The notes under the pieces: model-generated
Seen by the model: only the letters and a program-made list of their open reading frames with translations
Database searches by the model: none
What the model was told of the DNA's origin: nothing
Position numbers and translations under genes: made by a program
Part shown: positions 24,393 to 33,085 of the stretch, in pieces
Position numbering within the stretch: position 1 is the stretch's first letter
Layout of the letters: each line of letters begins with the position of its first letter
Assembly (NCBI RefSeq): GCF_028596025.1
Contig: NZ_CP117167.1
Location: forward strand, 5,766,001-5,830,000
From: Mucilaginibacter jinjuensis
GTDB taxonomy: Bacteria; Bacteroidota; Bacteroidia; Sphingobacteriales; Sphingobacteriaceae
Direction: 5' to 3'
Length of the DNA: 64,000 bases

Positions 24393-25703
24393 ATGATTAA
24401 AAAAATACTCTTATTGATATTTTGCTTTGCAGTTTTAAAGTATGCTAATGCACAGGATACACTGAAGCAACAACGCTTTAACTTTCACTTCCAGCAAACG
24501 GTTATTACACAAAGTAAACCGGGTTTTAGCGCTGATTATAGCGGACAAAACAGTTTATCAACCGCTAAAGAAACCCAAACGTCATTAACCACTACCCTCT
24601 TTGGCGGTGCACGGTTATGGAAAGGCGCCGAGGCCTTTTTTAATCCCGAAATGTCGGGCGGTGCGGGTTTAAGTAAAACTTTGGGCGTGGCCGGTTTCCC
24701 AAATGGTGAAACTTTCCGTGTTGGACAAGCTGAGCCTAAGATCTATATTGCCCGCTTATACCTCACCCAGAATTTTGAATGGGGTAAAGAAAAGGACACT
24801 ATAAAGGACGATCAGAACCAACTGGCCGGCTTAAAAAGTAAACGTTACCTATCGTTAACCGCAGGTAAATTCGGTATGGCCGATTATTTTGATGGTAATG
24901 CCTTTAGCCACGATCCGCGTACGCAGTTCATGAACTGGTCGCTGATGAGCAATGGCGCCTGGGATTACCCAGCCAATACCCGTGGTTATGTAATTGGTTT
25001 GTATGCCGAATTAGGCCAGCCGACGTGGAGCCTCCGTTTTGCTTACACCATGGTAACCACCACCGCCAACGGCGCAGTATGGGATGCCAAGATCGGCAAA
25101 GCCAATTCACAAACCTTAGAATATGAAAAACGCTATGGCGATGGCGACAAAAAAGGCACTTTCCGCGTGTTAGGCTTTTTAAACAATGGCAAAATGGGAA
25201 GCTACAAAGATGCATTAGCGCTCTCGCCCGTTAACCCGGTTGTAGATACCACCCAACGTTACGGCCGCCACAAATATGGTTTCGGTTTAAATGCCGAACA
25301 AAACATCACCAAAGATTTTGGCGTGTTTGCCAAAGCAAGTTATAACGATGGTAAAACTGAAACATGGTTTTTTACTGAGATCGACAGATCGATCAGCTTC
25401 GGTGGTATATTAAACGGCCAGTCGTGGAAACGCAAAAACGATGAGATAGGCCTGGCCTTTGTAGGCAACGGCATATCGAAAGATCACCGCGATTATCTGG
25501 CAGCAGGCGGGTACGGTTTCATCATCGGTGATGGTAAACTAAACTACAGCACCGAGATGATTGCCGAACTTTATTACAAGATCGATGCTTTTCAGCAGAA
25601 GTTTTTCATCACCCCCGATTACCAGTTTATCATGAACCCGGCCTATAACAAAGACCGCGGACCGGTGAATGTATTTTCGGTTAGGGCACACATAGAGTTT
25701 TAA
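24393..25703 (+). CDS. Outer membrane porin, OprB-like carbohydrate porin family
   Basis: The 436-residue protein has a signal peptide (MIKKILLLIFCFAVLKYANA) and a beta-barrel pattern with alternating aromatic strands ending in phenylalanine (VFSVRAHIEF). The motifs RLYLTQNFEWG, LTAGKFGMADYFDGNAFSHD and NWSLMSNGAWDYPANTRGY fit the OprB-like carbohydrate porin family in Bacteroidota. Substrate is unknown. The operator upstream suggests metal-responsive control, so a metal or metal-chelate role is also possible. It ends at a strong terminator. Confidence 0.8.
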   Translation: MIKKILLLIFCFAVLKYANAQDTLKQQRFNFHFQQTVITQSKPGFSADYSGQNSLSTAKETQTSLTTTLFGGARLWKGAEAFFNPEMSGGAGLSKTLGVAGFPNGETFRVGQAEPKIYIARLYLTQNFEWGKEKDTIKDDQNQLAGLKSKRYLSLTAGKFGMADYFDGNAFSHDPRTQFMNWSLMSNGAWDYPANTRGYVIGLYAELGQPTWSLRFAYTMVTTTANGAVWDAKIGKANSQTLEYEKRYGDGDKKGTFRVLGFLNNGKMGSYKDALALSPVNPVVDTTQRYGRHKYGFGLNAEQNITKDFGVFAKASYNDGKTETWFFTEIDRSISFGGILNGQSWKRKNDEIGLAFVGNGISKDHRDYLAAGGYGFIIGDGKLNYSTEMIAELYYKIDAFQQKFFITPDYQFIMNPAYNKDRGPVNVFSVRAHIEF

Positions 25704-25743
25704 GCTCAGAGGCAAGAAACAAGAGACAAGAATCAAGACATAT

Positions 25744-25785
25744 AAAATAGGAAAGGCTGCAATAAATTGCAGCCTTTCCTATTTT
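25744..25785. terminator. Perfect long terminator hairpin after the porin gene
   Basis: AAAATAGGAAAGGCTGCAA pairs exactly with TTGCAGCCTTTCCTATTTT around a 4-base loop, an unbroken stem of 19 base pairs. It lies between convergent genes. It is flanked by AAGAAACAAGAGACAAGAAT-type dispersed tracts. Confidence 0.85.
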
Positions 25786-25842
25786 ATTAAAGCTCAATCC
25801 AACACGCAAAGCATCTTGTTTCCTGGCTCTTGTCTCTTGATT

Positions 25843-26043
25843 CTATTTTACACGTACATAAGCAAGCTTCTGCTCGCGCTTCTTTTTATTAGCCATAATT
25901 ACGCCCACACCACCGGCTAAGAATAAAAGCCCGGTAGATACAGATAATAGCATCGTTGCGATATTCACCTGGTTAAATATGAATATCCCGATTAGTATGA
26001 TAACAACTCCTATTGGTAACAGGATATAATTTGATTTCTTCAT
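25843..26043 (-). CDS. Small two-helix membrane protein, 66 aa
   Basis: The protein MKKSNYILLPIGVVIILIGI and following has two membrane segments and a basic tail, KKKREQKLAYVRVK. It is a paralogue of the 84-residue protein 270 bases upstream, which starts MKKASYILLVAGVVIMIAGL. Function is unknown. On the minus strand TACATTTG (26089-26096) is a possible -7 element. Confidence 0.65.
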   Translation of the reverse strand: MKKSNYILLPIGVVIILIGIFIFNQVNIATMLLSVSTGLLFLAGGVGVIMANKKKREQKLAYVRVK

Positions 26044-26137
26044 AATATCAATTTCGTTGATGTTTATATGTTAAACGCTTTATTAACACAAATGTAATGT
26101 ACGGATTATATTATGACTTTGAGAGTAGAAAGGATTT

Positions 26138-26265
26138 ACATTTCGGATGTCGGATGTTCGATTTCGAATTTACTCTACACGCACGTCATTGCGAGGACCG
26201 AAGCAATCGCGAACTTTACAGAGCTGCTCTGTAGGTCGGGGATTGCTTCGTTCCTCGCAATAACG
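26138..26265. repeat. Compound dispersed repeat
   Basis: It consists of a CGGATGTCGGATGTTCGATT element (26138-26170) followed by a palindrome 26183-26265 with arms CGTCATTGCGAGGACCGAAG and CTTCGTTCCTCGCAATAACG. The same compound unit occurs at 34864-35004 with about 85% identity. Confidence 0.8.
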
Positions 26266-26313
26266 TTTTGATTTCCAACTTGTCTCTTGGCTCTAGTTTC
26301 TTGGCTCTATAAA

Positions 26314-26568
26314 CTAAGCGTGTCTTGCATGGTCATTTACAAATCTTTGGCCAACGCGCTTTTCATCAGATATATTAAAGGTTACACCAATCATAAACAA
26401 CACAAACCCGGCAAACACCGGCCATGGAAACGAGCGGATCCCATTAATATAAACCCCTCTTACATGCGAATCCACAGCGTTATCCTGGTTTATGTGACCA
26501 AATACAAATAACCCCGCAATCATAATCACAACTCCTGCTACTAACAGAATATAGCTTGCCTTTTTCAT
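26314..26568 (-). CDS. Small two-helix membrane protein, 84 aa (paralogue)
   Basis: It starts MKKASYILLVAGVVIMIAGL, almost the same as the neighbour at 25843, and has a second membrane segment PVFAGFVLFMIGVTF. The loop between the helices is longer (about 28 residues) and the tail is ISDEKRVGQRFVNDHARHA. The two genes look like a tandem duplication later separated by a dispersed repeat. Function is unknown. Confidence 0.65.
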   Translation of the reverse strand: MKKASYILLVAGVVIMIAGLFVFGHINQDNAVDSHVRGVYINGIRSFPWPVFAGFVLFMIGVTFNISDEKRVGQRFVNDHARHA

Positions 26569-26626
26569 AGTGGTATTTTATTGTTTATTAATACAACGGC
26601 AGCTTTTGTAAATAGTGTTAAATTAA

Positions 26627-27652
26627 TTAGGGATGTGACTTTGAGATTAGAAAGCGAAGATTGATTTCGGAATTCGGATGTTCGATTTCGGATTTACCCA
26701 CATGAACGTCATTGCGAGGAACGAAAGTTACTGTAGCTTTTAATACACTTTCAGGAGGCAAGAAACTTGCTTTCGGTATCACCATCAATCCTGCAAAATA
26801 AATCAACATAAAAGTAGCGCTGATAAAATTCATGCGCATGGCATTCTTAAAATTGGCATTGGCGGTTGATTTCCCCACCAGGTAAAACCAGTAATTAAAA
26901 TAAAGAAACACAGGTAATGAGCAGATTAAAAAGCTATAAAACGGCTTTAGCGAAATAGGTTGCCAGTAAATAAACGTGAGGATAATGGCACTGGCAAATA
27001 ACGACCCCGAAAAAATGAATGAGCCTTTATAACCCAGTAACAGGCTAATGGTACGGTCGCCACGGCGGCCGTCTTCTTCGTGCTGGTAAACCTGGGTTAG
27101 TGGGTACGATGCACCGATGAGGCAAGAGCAAATTGCCCCGGCAATAATAAAGCTGCCATCCCAATGCCTGAATAAGCTTTCACCGGATAGAGCCGAAAAG
27201 GTAGTCCAGTAAATAAAACAGCCCTGGAAAATAAATACAGTTAAAAAGCTAATGATCGGGAAACGCTTTAAGCGGGTTGACGGGTGGCTGTACATTTTAG
27301 ACATAATACCGTACAGCAAAACCGCACAGGCAAACTGCCAGCTCACAATAAAACCCAGCCCAAAAGCCAGCACTTCCAGCAGTATCGAAAAATAATAAAG
27401 GCTAAGATCTACCTCGGGTGGTTTTTCGAGCAGGCCGATGCTGTCTTCATCTTTATCAAAATAACTGTTATAACCGTTACTGGCCGGGAAAGCAAGCAAA
27501 TGCCAGACTATAAATATGATAATTGCTTTCAATAGATCCACCTGCGGTGCCTGGCTGTAAGCGAAGCAAAATACAGGCAGCAGGAAAATCGAAAACACAA
27601 AGCGCAGGTGCGCAATGGCCGATTTGGTGGGGACTAAATGTTTCAGCATCAT
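26627..27652 (-). CDS. UbiA-family prenyltransferase
   Basis: The 341-residue membrane protein has about nine membrane segments and both UbiA aspartate motifs: NSYFDKDED (62-70, NxxxDxxxD) and YQHEEDGRRGDRTISLLLG. UbiA enzymes attach prenyl chains to aromatic or quinone precursors using Mg2+. Divergence from a type III polyketide synthase operon suggests it prenylates that polyketide (inference). The last 35 residues (FVPRNDVHVGKSEIEHPNSE and following) are encoded by the dispersed repeat, so the natural end is probably near ESVLKATVT; the tail is likely dispensable. Confidence 0.86.
   Translation of the reverse strand: MMLKHLVPTKSAIAHLRFVFSIFLLPVFCFAYSQAPQVDLLKAIIIFIVWHLLAFPASNGYNSYFDKDEDSIGLLEKPPEVDLSLYYFSILLEVLAFGLGFIVSWQFACAVLLYGIMSKMYSHPSTRLKRFPIISFLTVFIFQGCFIYWTTFSALSGESLFRHWDGSFIIAGAICSCLIGASYPLTQVYQHEEDGRRGDRTISLLLGYKGSFIFSGSLFASAIILTFIYWQPISLKPFYSFLICSLPVFLYFNYWFYLVGKSTANANFKNAMRMNFISATFMLIYFAGLMVIPKASFLPPESVLKATVTFVPRNDVHVGKSEIEHPNSEINLRFLISKSHP
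26654..26729. repeat. Compound dispersed repeat overlapping the UbiA 3' end
   Basis: The CGGAATTCGGATGTTCGATT element (26658-26697) and a single arm of the palindrome, ACGTCATTGCGAGGAACGAA (26707-26727), lie inside the reading frame of the prenyltransferase gene. Confidence 0.75.
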
Positions 27653-27794
27653 TAAACTAAAGTAGCCATATTAAGGTCAATAAATTTATTAAGTTTGGGC
27701 TGCACCGGTTCAATTTAAACTAAAAACCCATACAACGTTTCACCGTTTGCAACGTAATTACAATAGATACGTTCCAAAACAGACAAAAGACTAC

Positions 27795-28325
27795 ATGAAA
27801 AGATTTTTTTTATTTATCGCCCTGCTCACCATCACAAACGCCTTTGCACAGATTAAACACACAGTAACAAAGTCGGCCGTTACGTACGAGATTAAAAATA
27901 TGGGCATTGGTACCCACGGTACTTTCAGCGGCCTAACTGCCGATATAAAGTTCGATGCCCAAAACCTGGCTGCCAGCAGTATCGAAGCAAATATTGAAAC
28001 AGCTACCCTAAACTCGGATAATGAGATGCGCGATAAGCACCTTAAAAGCGAGGATTATTTCGATATCGCTAAGTACCCGAAGATTACCATGAAATCTGTT
28101 TCATTTAAACATAAGAGCGGCGGCAACTATACAGGCATTTTTAACGTAACTATTAAAGACAAAACAAAAACTGTTGAAGTGCCTTTTACTTATACCGAGA
28201 GCGGAAGCACAGCATCGTTTAAAGGTAATTTTACCATCAACCGTCAGGATTTTGGTGTTGGAGGCCGCAGTATGGTGCTGGCTAAGGACGCTACAATTAC
28301 GGTGGAGGTAGAAACCACAAAATAA
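27795..28325 (+). CDS. YceI-family lipid-binding protein
   Basis: The protein from ATG 27795 is 176 residues with a signal peptide (MKRFFLFIALLTITNAFAQ); an upstream in-frame ATG at 27747 would spoil the signal. The YceI lipocalin-like barrel follows, with HGTFSGLTADIKFD, EMRDKHLKSEDYFDIAKYPK and a closing FTINRQDFGVGG. YceI proteins bind polyisoprenoid or other long lipids in the periplasm. It heads the polyketide operon (18-base gap), so it may carry the lipid product or the prenyl donor. The link is inferred from position. Confidence 0.86.
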   Translation: MKRFFLFIALLTITNAFAQIKHTVTKSAVTYEIKNMGIGTHGTFSGLTADIKFDAQNLAASSIEANIETATLNSDNEMRDKHLKSEDYFDIAKYPKITMKSVSFKHKSGGNYTGIFNVTIKDKTKTVEVPFTYTESGSTASFKGNFTINRQDFGVGGRSMVLAKDATITVEVETTK

Positions 28326-28343
28326 ATAAACACGAAAAAATAA

Positions 28344-29450
28344 ATGGGCAGTTGCATAAGCGCTTTAGGCACAGCAAATCCGGAGCATAAAATTCCGCAG
28401 GAAAATATATTCCGCTTTATGGCCAATGCCTTCGCGCTTGATGATACCAATCGCGCCCGTTTAAAAAGCATATACGATCATGCAGGCATTAGTCAGCGTT
28501 ACTCGGTAATCCCAGATTTTGGCTTTGCCGATAGTGATTATTTTACCTTTTTTGAGCAAAACGCCGCACTCGAACCTTTTATTTCTACTCAAAAACGACT
28601 GCAACTTTATCAGCAAAAAGCAGCTACGGTTGCGGCCGATGCAGTTAAAGCCTGTTTGAAAGATCTGGGCGAAGGGATCTATCAAGAAATTACCCACCTC
28701 ATCACCGTAAGTTGCACCGGCATGTATGCGCCGGGATTGGATATCGACTTAGTGGAGCAACTCGGCCTCAACCGCAACACCGAACGCACCTGCATTAACT
28801 TTATGGGCTGCTATGGTGCTGTAAACGGGCTAAAAACGGCCGATTACATTTGCCGCTCGAACCCCCAAGCCAAAGTACTGGTAGTTAGCGTTGAACTTTG
28901 TACGTTGCATTTTCAAAAAGAAAATACACTGGATAACTGGGTGGCTAACTCCTTATTTTCGGATGGTGCAGCTGCAGCACTCATAACCAACGGGCCTCTG
29001 ACCTCCGACTCTACCGTCATCGAATTGGAAAGTTTTTACACCGAATTTTTGCCCGAAGCCCGTGACGAAATGGGTTGGTATGTGGGCAATACCGGTTTCG
29101 AAATGCGACTGACGTCAAAAGTATCGCGTCAGATTAAAAAATACATTAAACCGATTACCAACAATTTGCTGGCACATGCGGGTTTAGATTATAGCCAGAT
29201 TAGCGCTTATGCCATCCATCCCGGTGGTAAAAAGATTCTGGAGGCTGTTGAAGATGCCCTGGAACTGCCCGAAGAAAGCAATGCCGTAGCCTACGAGGTT
29301 TTACAGCAATACGGCAACATGTCGTCAGCCACGATATTATTTGTGCTGGATAAAATGCTGAAGGCTGGCAAACTCATCGATCAACGCATCCTGAGCTTTG
29401 CATTCGGTCCGGGTTTAACGGTTGAGGGTATGGTTTTGCAAATGCACTAA
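28344..29450 (+). CDS. Type III polyketide synthase
   Basis: The 368-residue protein is a chalcone/stilbene synthase-like enzyme. The catalytic triad can be read: C156 in NFMGCYGAVNGL, H292 in YAIHPGGKKIL and N325 in QQYGNMSSATILF. The N-terminal part is thiolase-like with TVSCTGMYAPGLDIDL. Such enzymes extend an acyl-CoA or acyl-ACP starter with malonyl units to make pyrones, resorcinols or similar rings. Product and starter are not predictable here. Neighbours (6 bases to the FAD gene) suggest later oxidation and methylation. Confidence 0.93.
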   Translation: MGSCISALGTANPEHKIPQENIFRFMANAFALDDTNRARLKSIYDHAGISQRYSVIPDFGFADSDYFTFFEQNAALEPFISTQKRLQLYQQKAATVAADAVKACLKDLGEGIYQEITHLITVSCTGMYAPGLDIDLVEQLGLNRNTERTCINFMGCYGAVNGLKTADYICRSNPQAKVLVVSVELCTLHFQKENTLDNWVANSLFSDGAAAALITNGPLTSDSTVIELESFYTEFLPEARDEMGWYVGNTGFEMRLTSKVSRQIKKYIKPITNNLLAHAGLDYSQISAYAIHPGGKKILEAVEDALELPEESNAVAYEVLQQYGNMSSATILFVLDKMLKAGKLIDQRILSFAFGPGLTVEGMVLQMH

Positions 29451-29456
29451 CAGCCC

Positions 29457-30581
29457 ATGAACGACGTAATTATCATCGGCGGCGGGTTGGCGGGCTTATT
29501 TAATGCCATCCTTTTAAATCGTGCCGGTTTACGTGTTACCCTCATCGAACGAAAAACATATCCATTCCATCGCGTTTGCGGCGAATATATCAGTAACGAA
29601 GTATTGCCTTTTTTAGAAGCTCTGGATATTGATGTGCATCAGCTCGGTGCATCAAGCATCAATCGGTTACAGGTTACAGCAGTATCTGGCACTAAACTCA
29701 GTCAGCAACTGGATTTAGGAGGCTTCGGGCTAAGCCGTTATACATTTGATAATTATCTTTATCAAAAAGCAGCCTCTGAGGGTGTAAACTTTTTATTGGG
29801 AACACGGGTAGAGGATGTGCAGTTCATCAACAATCAGTTCGAGGTAACTATCCCTAATCAAACGCTGACGGCACCATTGGTTATCGGCTCTTTCGGTAAA
29901 CGATCTAACCTCGATCAAAAGCTCAAGCGTAAATTCTTTTATCGCCGCAGTCCGTATCTGGCTGTTAAGTTTCATGTCCGGGTCGATTTTCCTTATGATC
30001 TCATCCAGCTTAATAATTACCATAACGGTTATTGCGGTATCAGTAAGATTGAGGGCGATAAACATTGTATGTGCTACCTGGCACATCGTGATGATCTGCG
30101 CAAATACGGTAATTTACAAGGGCTGGAAGAAAACGTGATTCTCAAAAATCCTTACCTCAAAGAGATTTTCGAGAAAGCCGAATTTCTTTTAGATAAACCT
30201 GAGGTAATCAACGAAATCTCTTTTGAGAAAAAAGAGCCCGTAGATAACCATATCCTGATGAGTGGCGATACCGCCGGCATGATAGCTCCGCTTTGCGGTA
30301 ACGGGATGACGATGGCTATTCATTCGGCAAAAATACTCTCGGGAATTATCGCCAGAAATTATAAGGCCGATACATTTAGTCCGGCTAAACGAGCTATCAT
30401 CGAACAGGAATACACCACCGAATGGAACAAGCAATTTGCCCAACGTTTGTGGACAGGCAGGCAATTGCAGAAACTATTCGGCAATAACAACACTACCGCG
30501 CTCACTTTAAATTTATTGAACGGTATACCTCCCCTAACCCGTTACCTGATTGGCAAAACACACGGCAAACCTTTTGCTTAA
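29457..30581 (+). CDS. FAD-dependent oxidoreductase (PHBH/geranylgeranyl reductase group)
   Basis: The 374-residue protein has an N-terminal FAD loop VIIIGGGLAGLFNAILLNRA, the ERKTYPFHRVCGEYIS segment typical of the geranylgeranyl reductase-like group, and the second FAD motif MSGDTAGMIAPLCGNGMTMA. Members hydroxylate aromatic rings or reduce prenyl chains. In this operon it could oxidise the polyketide ring to a quinone or reduce the prenyl tail; the sequence does not settle this. It is 6 bases after the synthase gene and 17 before the methyltransferase gene. Confidence 0.88.
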   Translation: MNDVIIIGGGLAGLFNAILLNRAGLRVTLIERKTYPFHRVCGEYISNEVLPFLEALDIDVHQLGASSINRLQVTAVSGTKLSQQLDLGGFGLSRYTFDNYLYQKAASEGVNFLLGTRVEDVQFINNQFEVTIPNQTLTAPLVIGSFGKRSNLDQKLKRKFFYRRSPYLAVKFHVRVDFPYDLIQLNNYHNGYCGISKIEGDKHCMCYLAHRDDLRKYGNLQGLEENVILKNPYLKEIFEKAEFLLDKPEVINEISFEKKEPVDNHILMSGDTAGMIAPLCGNGMTMAIHSAKILSGIIARNYKADTFSPAKRAIIEQEYTTEWNKQFAQRLWTGRQLQKLFGNNNTTALTLNLLNGIPPLTRYLIGKTHGKPFA

Positions 30582-30598
30582 CACCTGCTTATATTATT

Positions 30599-31297
30599 AT
30601 GATTGATTTATCTACACGTTCGGTAACAGCCGAAATTATGGACGATTTTGATTTGCCTTCGGCAGAGATTGACCCGGTTTTGGATGGATTGGGTAAAATG
30701 AACGCACTGTTTGGCGGGCATAAATCACTCATTAAAGCACTTAAATTATTCCCCGTTAAAAGCGGCAATACCATTAGCGACTGGGGTTGTGGCGGCGGCG
30801 ATGCACTGATAGCCATTGCCAAATGGGCGCAAAAAAATAACATAAATTTAAAGTTGAACGGTGTAGATGCTGCGCCCGCGGCTATTAACTTTGCCCGTCA
30901 GCAATCTAAAGCGTTTACGCACATCAGCTATGTAAAGGCTGATGTATTGCTGGACGATTTTGAGCCGGGCAGTTTCGACATCATTCTTTCGAGCCTGTTC
31001 ACCCACCACTTTGCGGATGAGGAATGGATTGCGCTGATAGGCAAAATGAATAACACAGCCAGTCGCGGTGTTATTATTACCGATCTGCACCGCCACTGGG
31101 TATTGTATTACGCCGTGAAGATGATCACACGGTTGTTCACCAGTAACAAAATGGCGCAAAATGATGGCCCGCTTTCGGTGCAGCGCAGCTTTAAAAAGCA
31201 CGAACTAATGGCTTTACTGGCTAAAGCCGGTATCAAAAACTATAAATTACAATGGATGTGGGCCTTCAGATGGCAAATCGTAATTTATAAAACTTAA
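30599..31297 (+). CDS. Class I SAM-dependent methyltransferase
   Basis: The 232-residue protein is a UbiE/Coq5-type methyltransferase with motif I ISDWGCGGGDALIAIAKWA (about 58-76), motif II NGVDAAPAAINFAR and FDIILSSLFTHHFADEEW. The N-terminal 40 residues (AEIMDDFDLPSAEIDPVLDG) match a group often found next to type III synthases in Bacteroidota. It probably methylates a ring carbon or hydroxyl of the polyketide. It is the fourth gene in the operon, and the kinase gene starts 9 bases later. Confidence 0.9.
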   Translation: MIDLSTRSVTAEIMDDFDLPSAEIDPVLDGLGKMNALFGGHKSLIKALKLFPVKSGNTISDWGCGGGDALIAIAKWAQKNNINLKLNGVDAAPAAINFARQQSKAFTHISYVKADVLLDDFEPGSFDIILSSLFTHHFADEEWIALIGKMNNTASRGVIITDLHRHWVLYYAVKMITRLFTSNKMAQNDGPLSVQRSFKKHELMALLAKAGIKNYKLQWMWAFRWQIVIYKT

Positions 31298-31306
31298 ATT
31301 TATAGC

Positions 31307-32371
31307 ATGAAACTACGCGTACTCATATTAATCAATGCCCTGGCAGTAGCCATTACCATATCATGTGTTAACTACTACTTTAGGCATAACTTATTTGATC
31401 TGAGTATCACATTTGGGGTAAGCTTTGTAACCAGCTTCGTAGTTTTTTATTACCTCATCGAAAAGTACGTTTACTCTAAGATCAAGCTCATCTACAAACT
31501 GATCCACAACCTTAAACTGGGGCGCGACCTGCGTGAAGCCCTTGGCGAAAGTATGAGCGCCGACCCCATTAATGATGTAGAGAAAGAAGTAAAAGAATGG
31601 GCTCGCGAAAAGAAAAGCGAAATTGAAATCCTCCGCAACCAGGAAAAATTCAGACGCGAGTTTCTGTCTAACATCTCCCACGAATTCAAAACCCCACTTT
31701 TTGCCATACAAGGCTATATCGATGCCATTACTGATGATGATTTCGATGATACCGATATGGCACGTCAATTTCTCCGCAAGGCATCGCGCAATGTGGAACG
31801 CTTAACTTATCTGATTAAGGACCTCGACGAAATTTCAAAACTGGAATCTGGCGAGATGCCGATCAATTATACCAAGTTTAAGATTAACGACCTGATAAAA
31901 GAAGTTTTTGAAACGGTGGAACTGAAAGCCCAAAAGCATAACAGCAAAATGGTTTTCAAACAAAAATATGATGAGCCGATATTGGTAACTGCCGATCGCG
32001 ATAAAATTAGCCAGGTGCTGGTTAACTTAATGGATAACTCCTTTAAGTATGGCCGCGAAAACGGCACAACCTCGGTAAGTCTCTTTGAACTGCATGACCA
32101 GGTTTTGGTTGAAGTTACCGATGATGGCAACGGTATTGAAGAAAAATATTTACCCCGCCTGTTCGAACGATTTTTCCGTACCGATTCGAGCCGTTCGCGC
32201 GATATTGGCGGTTCGGGACTTGGGCTGGCCATTGTAAAACACATTATTGAAGCACACGAACAAACCATTAACGTACGCAGCACCGAGGGCATAGGTTCAA
32301 CCTTTGGTTTCACGCTTAAAAAGGTGAAACAACAGATACCTTTTCCGGGCATACCCACGTTAAAGAGTTAA
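31307..32371 (+). CDS. PhoR-like sensor histidine kinase
   Basis: The 354-residue protein has two N-terminal membrane segments with almost no periplasmic loop, a cytoplasmic linker, the HisKA motif FLSNISHEFKTPLFAIQGY, then the N box NLMDNSFKYG, G1 DDGNGI, F box LFERFFRTD and G2 GGSGLGLAI. The build without a sensing domain resembles the Bacteroidota PhoR. It is near Pit phosphate genes but is joined (9-base gap) to the polyketide operon. No response regulator gene is adjacent, so it is an orphan here. Confidence 0.88.
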   Translation: MKLRVLILINALAVAITISCVNYYFRHNLFDLSITFGVSFVTSFVVFYYLIEKYVYSKIKLIYKLIHNLKLGRDLREALGESMSADPINDVEKEVKEWAREKKSEIEILRNQEKFRREFLSNISHEFKTPLFAIQGYIDAITDDDFDDTDMARQFLRKASRNVERLTYLIKDLDEISKLESGEMPINYTKFKINDLIKEVFETVELKAQKHNSKMVFKQKYDEPILVTADRDKISQVLVNLMDNSFKYGRENGTTSVSLFELHDQVLVEVTDDGNGIEEKYLPRLFERFFRTDSSRSRDIGGSGLGLAIVKHIIEAHEQTINVRSTEGIGSTFGFTLKKVKQQIPFPGIPTLKS

Positions 32372-32394
32372 CACTAAATTAACATTGCAGAACT

Positions 32395-32402
32395 TACCTT
32401 TG
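32395..32402 (+). promoter_or_regulatory. -7 promoter element before the PhoU-like gene
   Basis: TACCTTTG is an exact TAnnTTTG match 15 bases before the start codon of the PhoU-like gene. The -33 region is weak. It would allow expression of the phosphate genes apart from the upstream operon. Confidence 0.5.
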
Positions 32403-32416
32403 CTAAAATTTTTAAT

Positions 32417-33067
32417 ATGTCATTAAACAGTATATTCCAATACTTTGTACCAAAAGACAAGAAAGTATTTTTCCCGTTATTTGAACAAGCATCCAGCAAT
32501 GTAGTAGCAATGGCTACGGTATTGGTTGAGGCTGTGAACAATAACAATTCTGCAACCCGCGAAGAACTGTTTAAACAAATTGACAAATTAGAGAACAAAG
32601 GCGATGATATTACCCACCAGGTTTACCTTGAGCTGGGTAAAAATTTCATCACACCTTTTGATCGTGAAGATATCCACGCACTGGCATCAGCAATTGATGA
32701 TGTGGCTGATAATATCCAGGGTTCGGCCAACCGGATGCTGTTGTATCATGTTGATGAAATTACAGAACCGATCCGCAAGCTGTCAGACCTGATCCTGCAA
32801 GCCAGCATCGACCTGGAAAAAGCAGTACGCGAGTTGAAAGACCTGCGCAACGTACGCGCTATTGCCGATTCATGTATCCGTATCAACAGCATCGAAAACC
32901 AGGCCGATTACGTATTCGACCGTGCAGTTGCTGATCTGTTTTTATATGAAAAAGACGCTTTGAAGGTGATAAAACATAAAGAGATACTGGCTGCTTTGGA
33001 AACAGCCACTGATATGTGCGAGGATGCAGCCAATGTTATGGAATCTATCTTAGTTAAAAACGCATAA
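32417..33067 (+). CDS. PhoU-like (DUF47) accessory protein of the Pit transporter
   Basis: The 216-residue helical protein belongs to the DUF47/PhoU-like family: FVPKDKKVFFPLFEQASSNV at the start, KLENKGDDITHQVYLELGK with the E...D metal-binding motif near residue 60, and ITPFDREDIHALASAIDDVAD. Such proteins are encoded together with Pit phosphate permeases in many bacteria and control their activity. Here the Pit gene follows after 18 bases. The role is from family knowledge and context. Confidence 0.92.
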   Translation: MSLNSIFQYFVPKDKKVFFPLFEQASSNVVAMATVLVEAVNNNNSATREELFKQIDKLENKGDDITHQVYLELGKNFITPFDREDIHALASAIDDVADNIQGSANRMLLYHVDEITEPIRKLSDLILQASIDLEKAVRELKDLRNVRAIADSCIRINSIENQADYVFDRAVADLFLYEKDALKVIKHKEILAALETATDMCEDAANVMESILVKNA

Positions 33068-33085
33068 CCACATACCACCAAATAC

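Noticed and set aside
26287..26511. 74-codon plus-strand ORF
   Set aside because: It is antisense to the 84-residue membrane protein gene, whose paralogue supports the minus strand.
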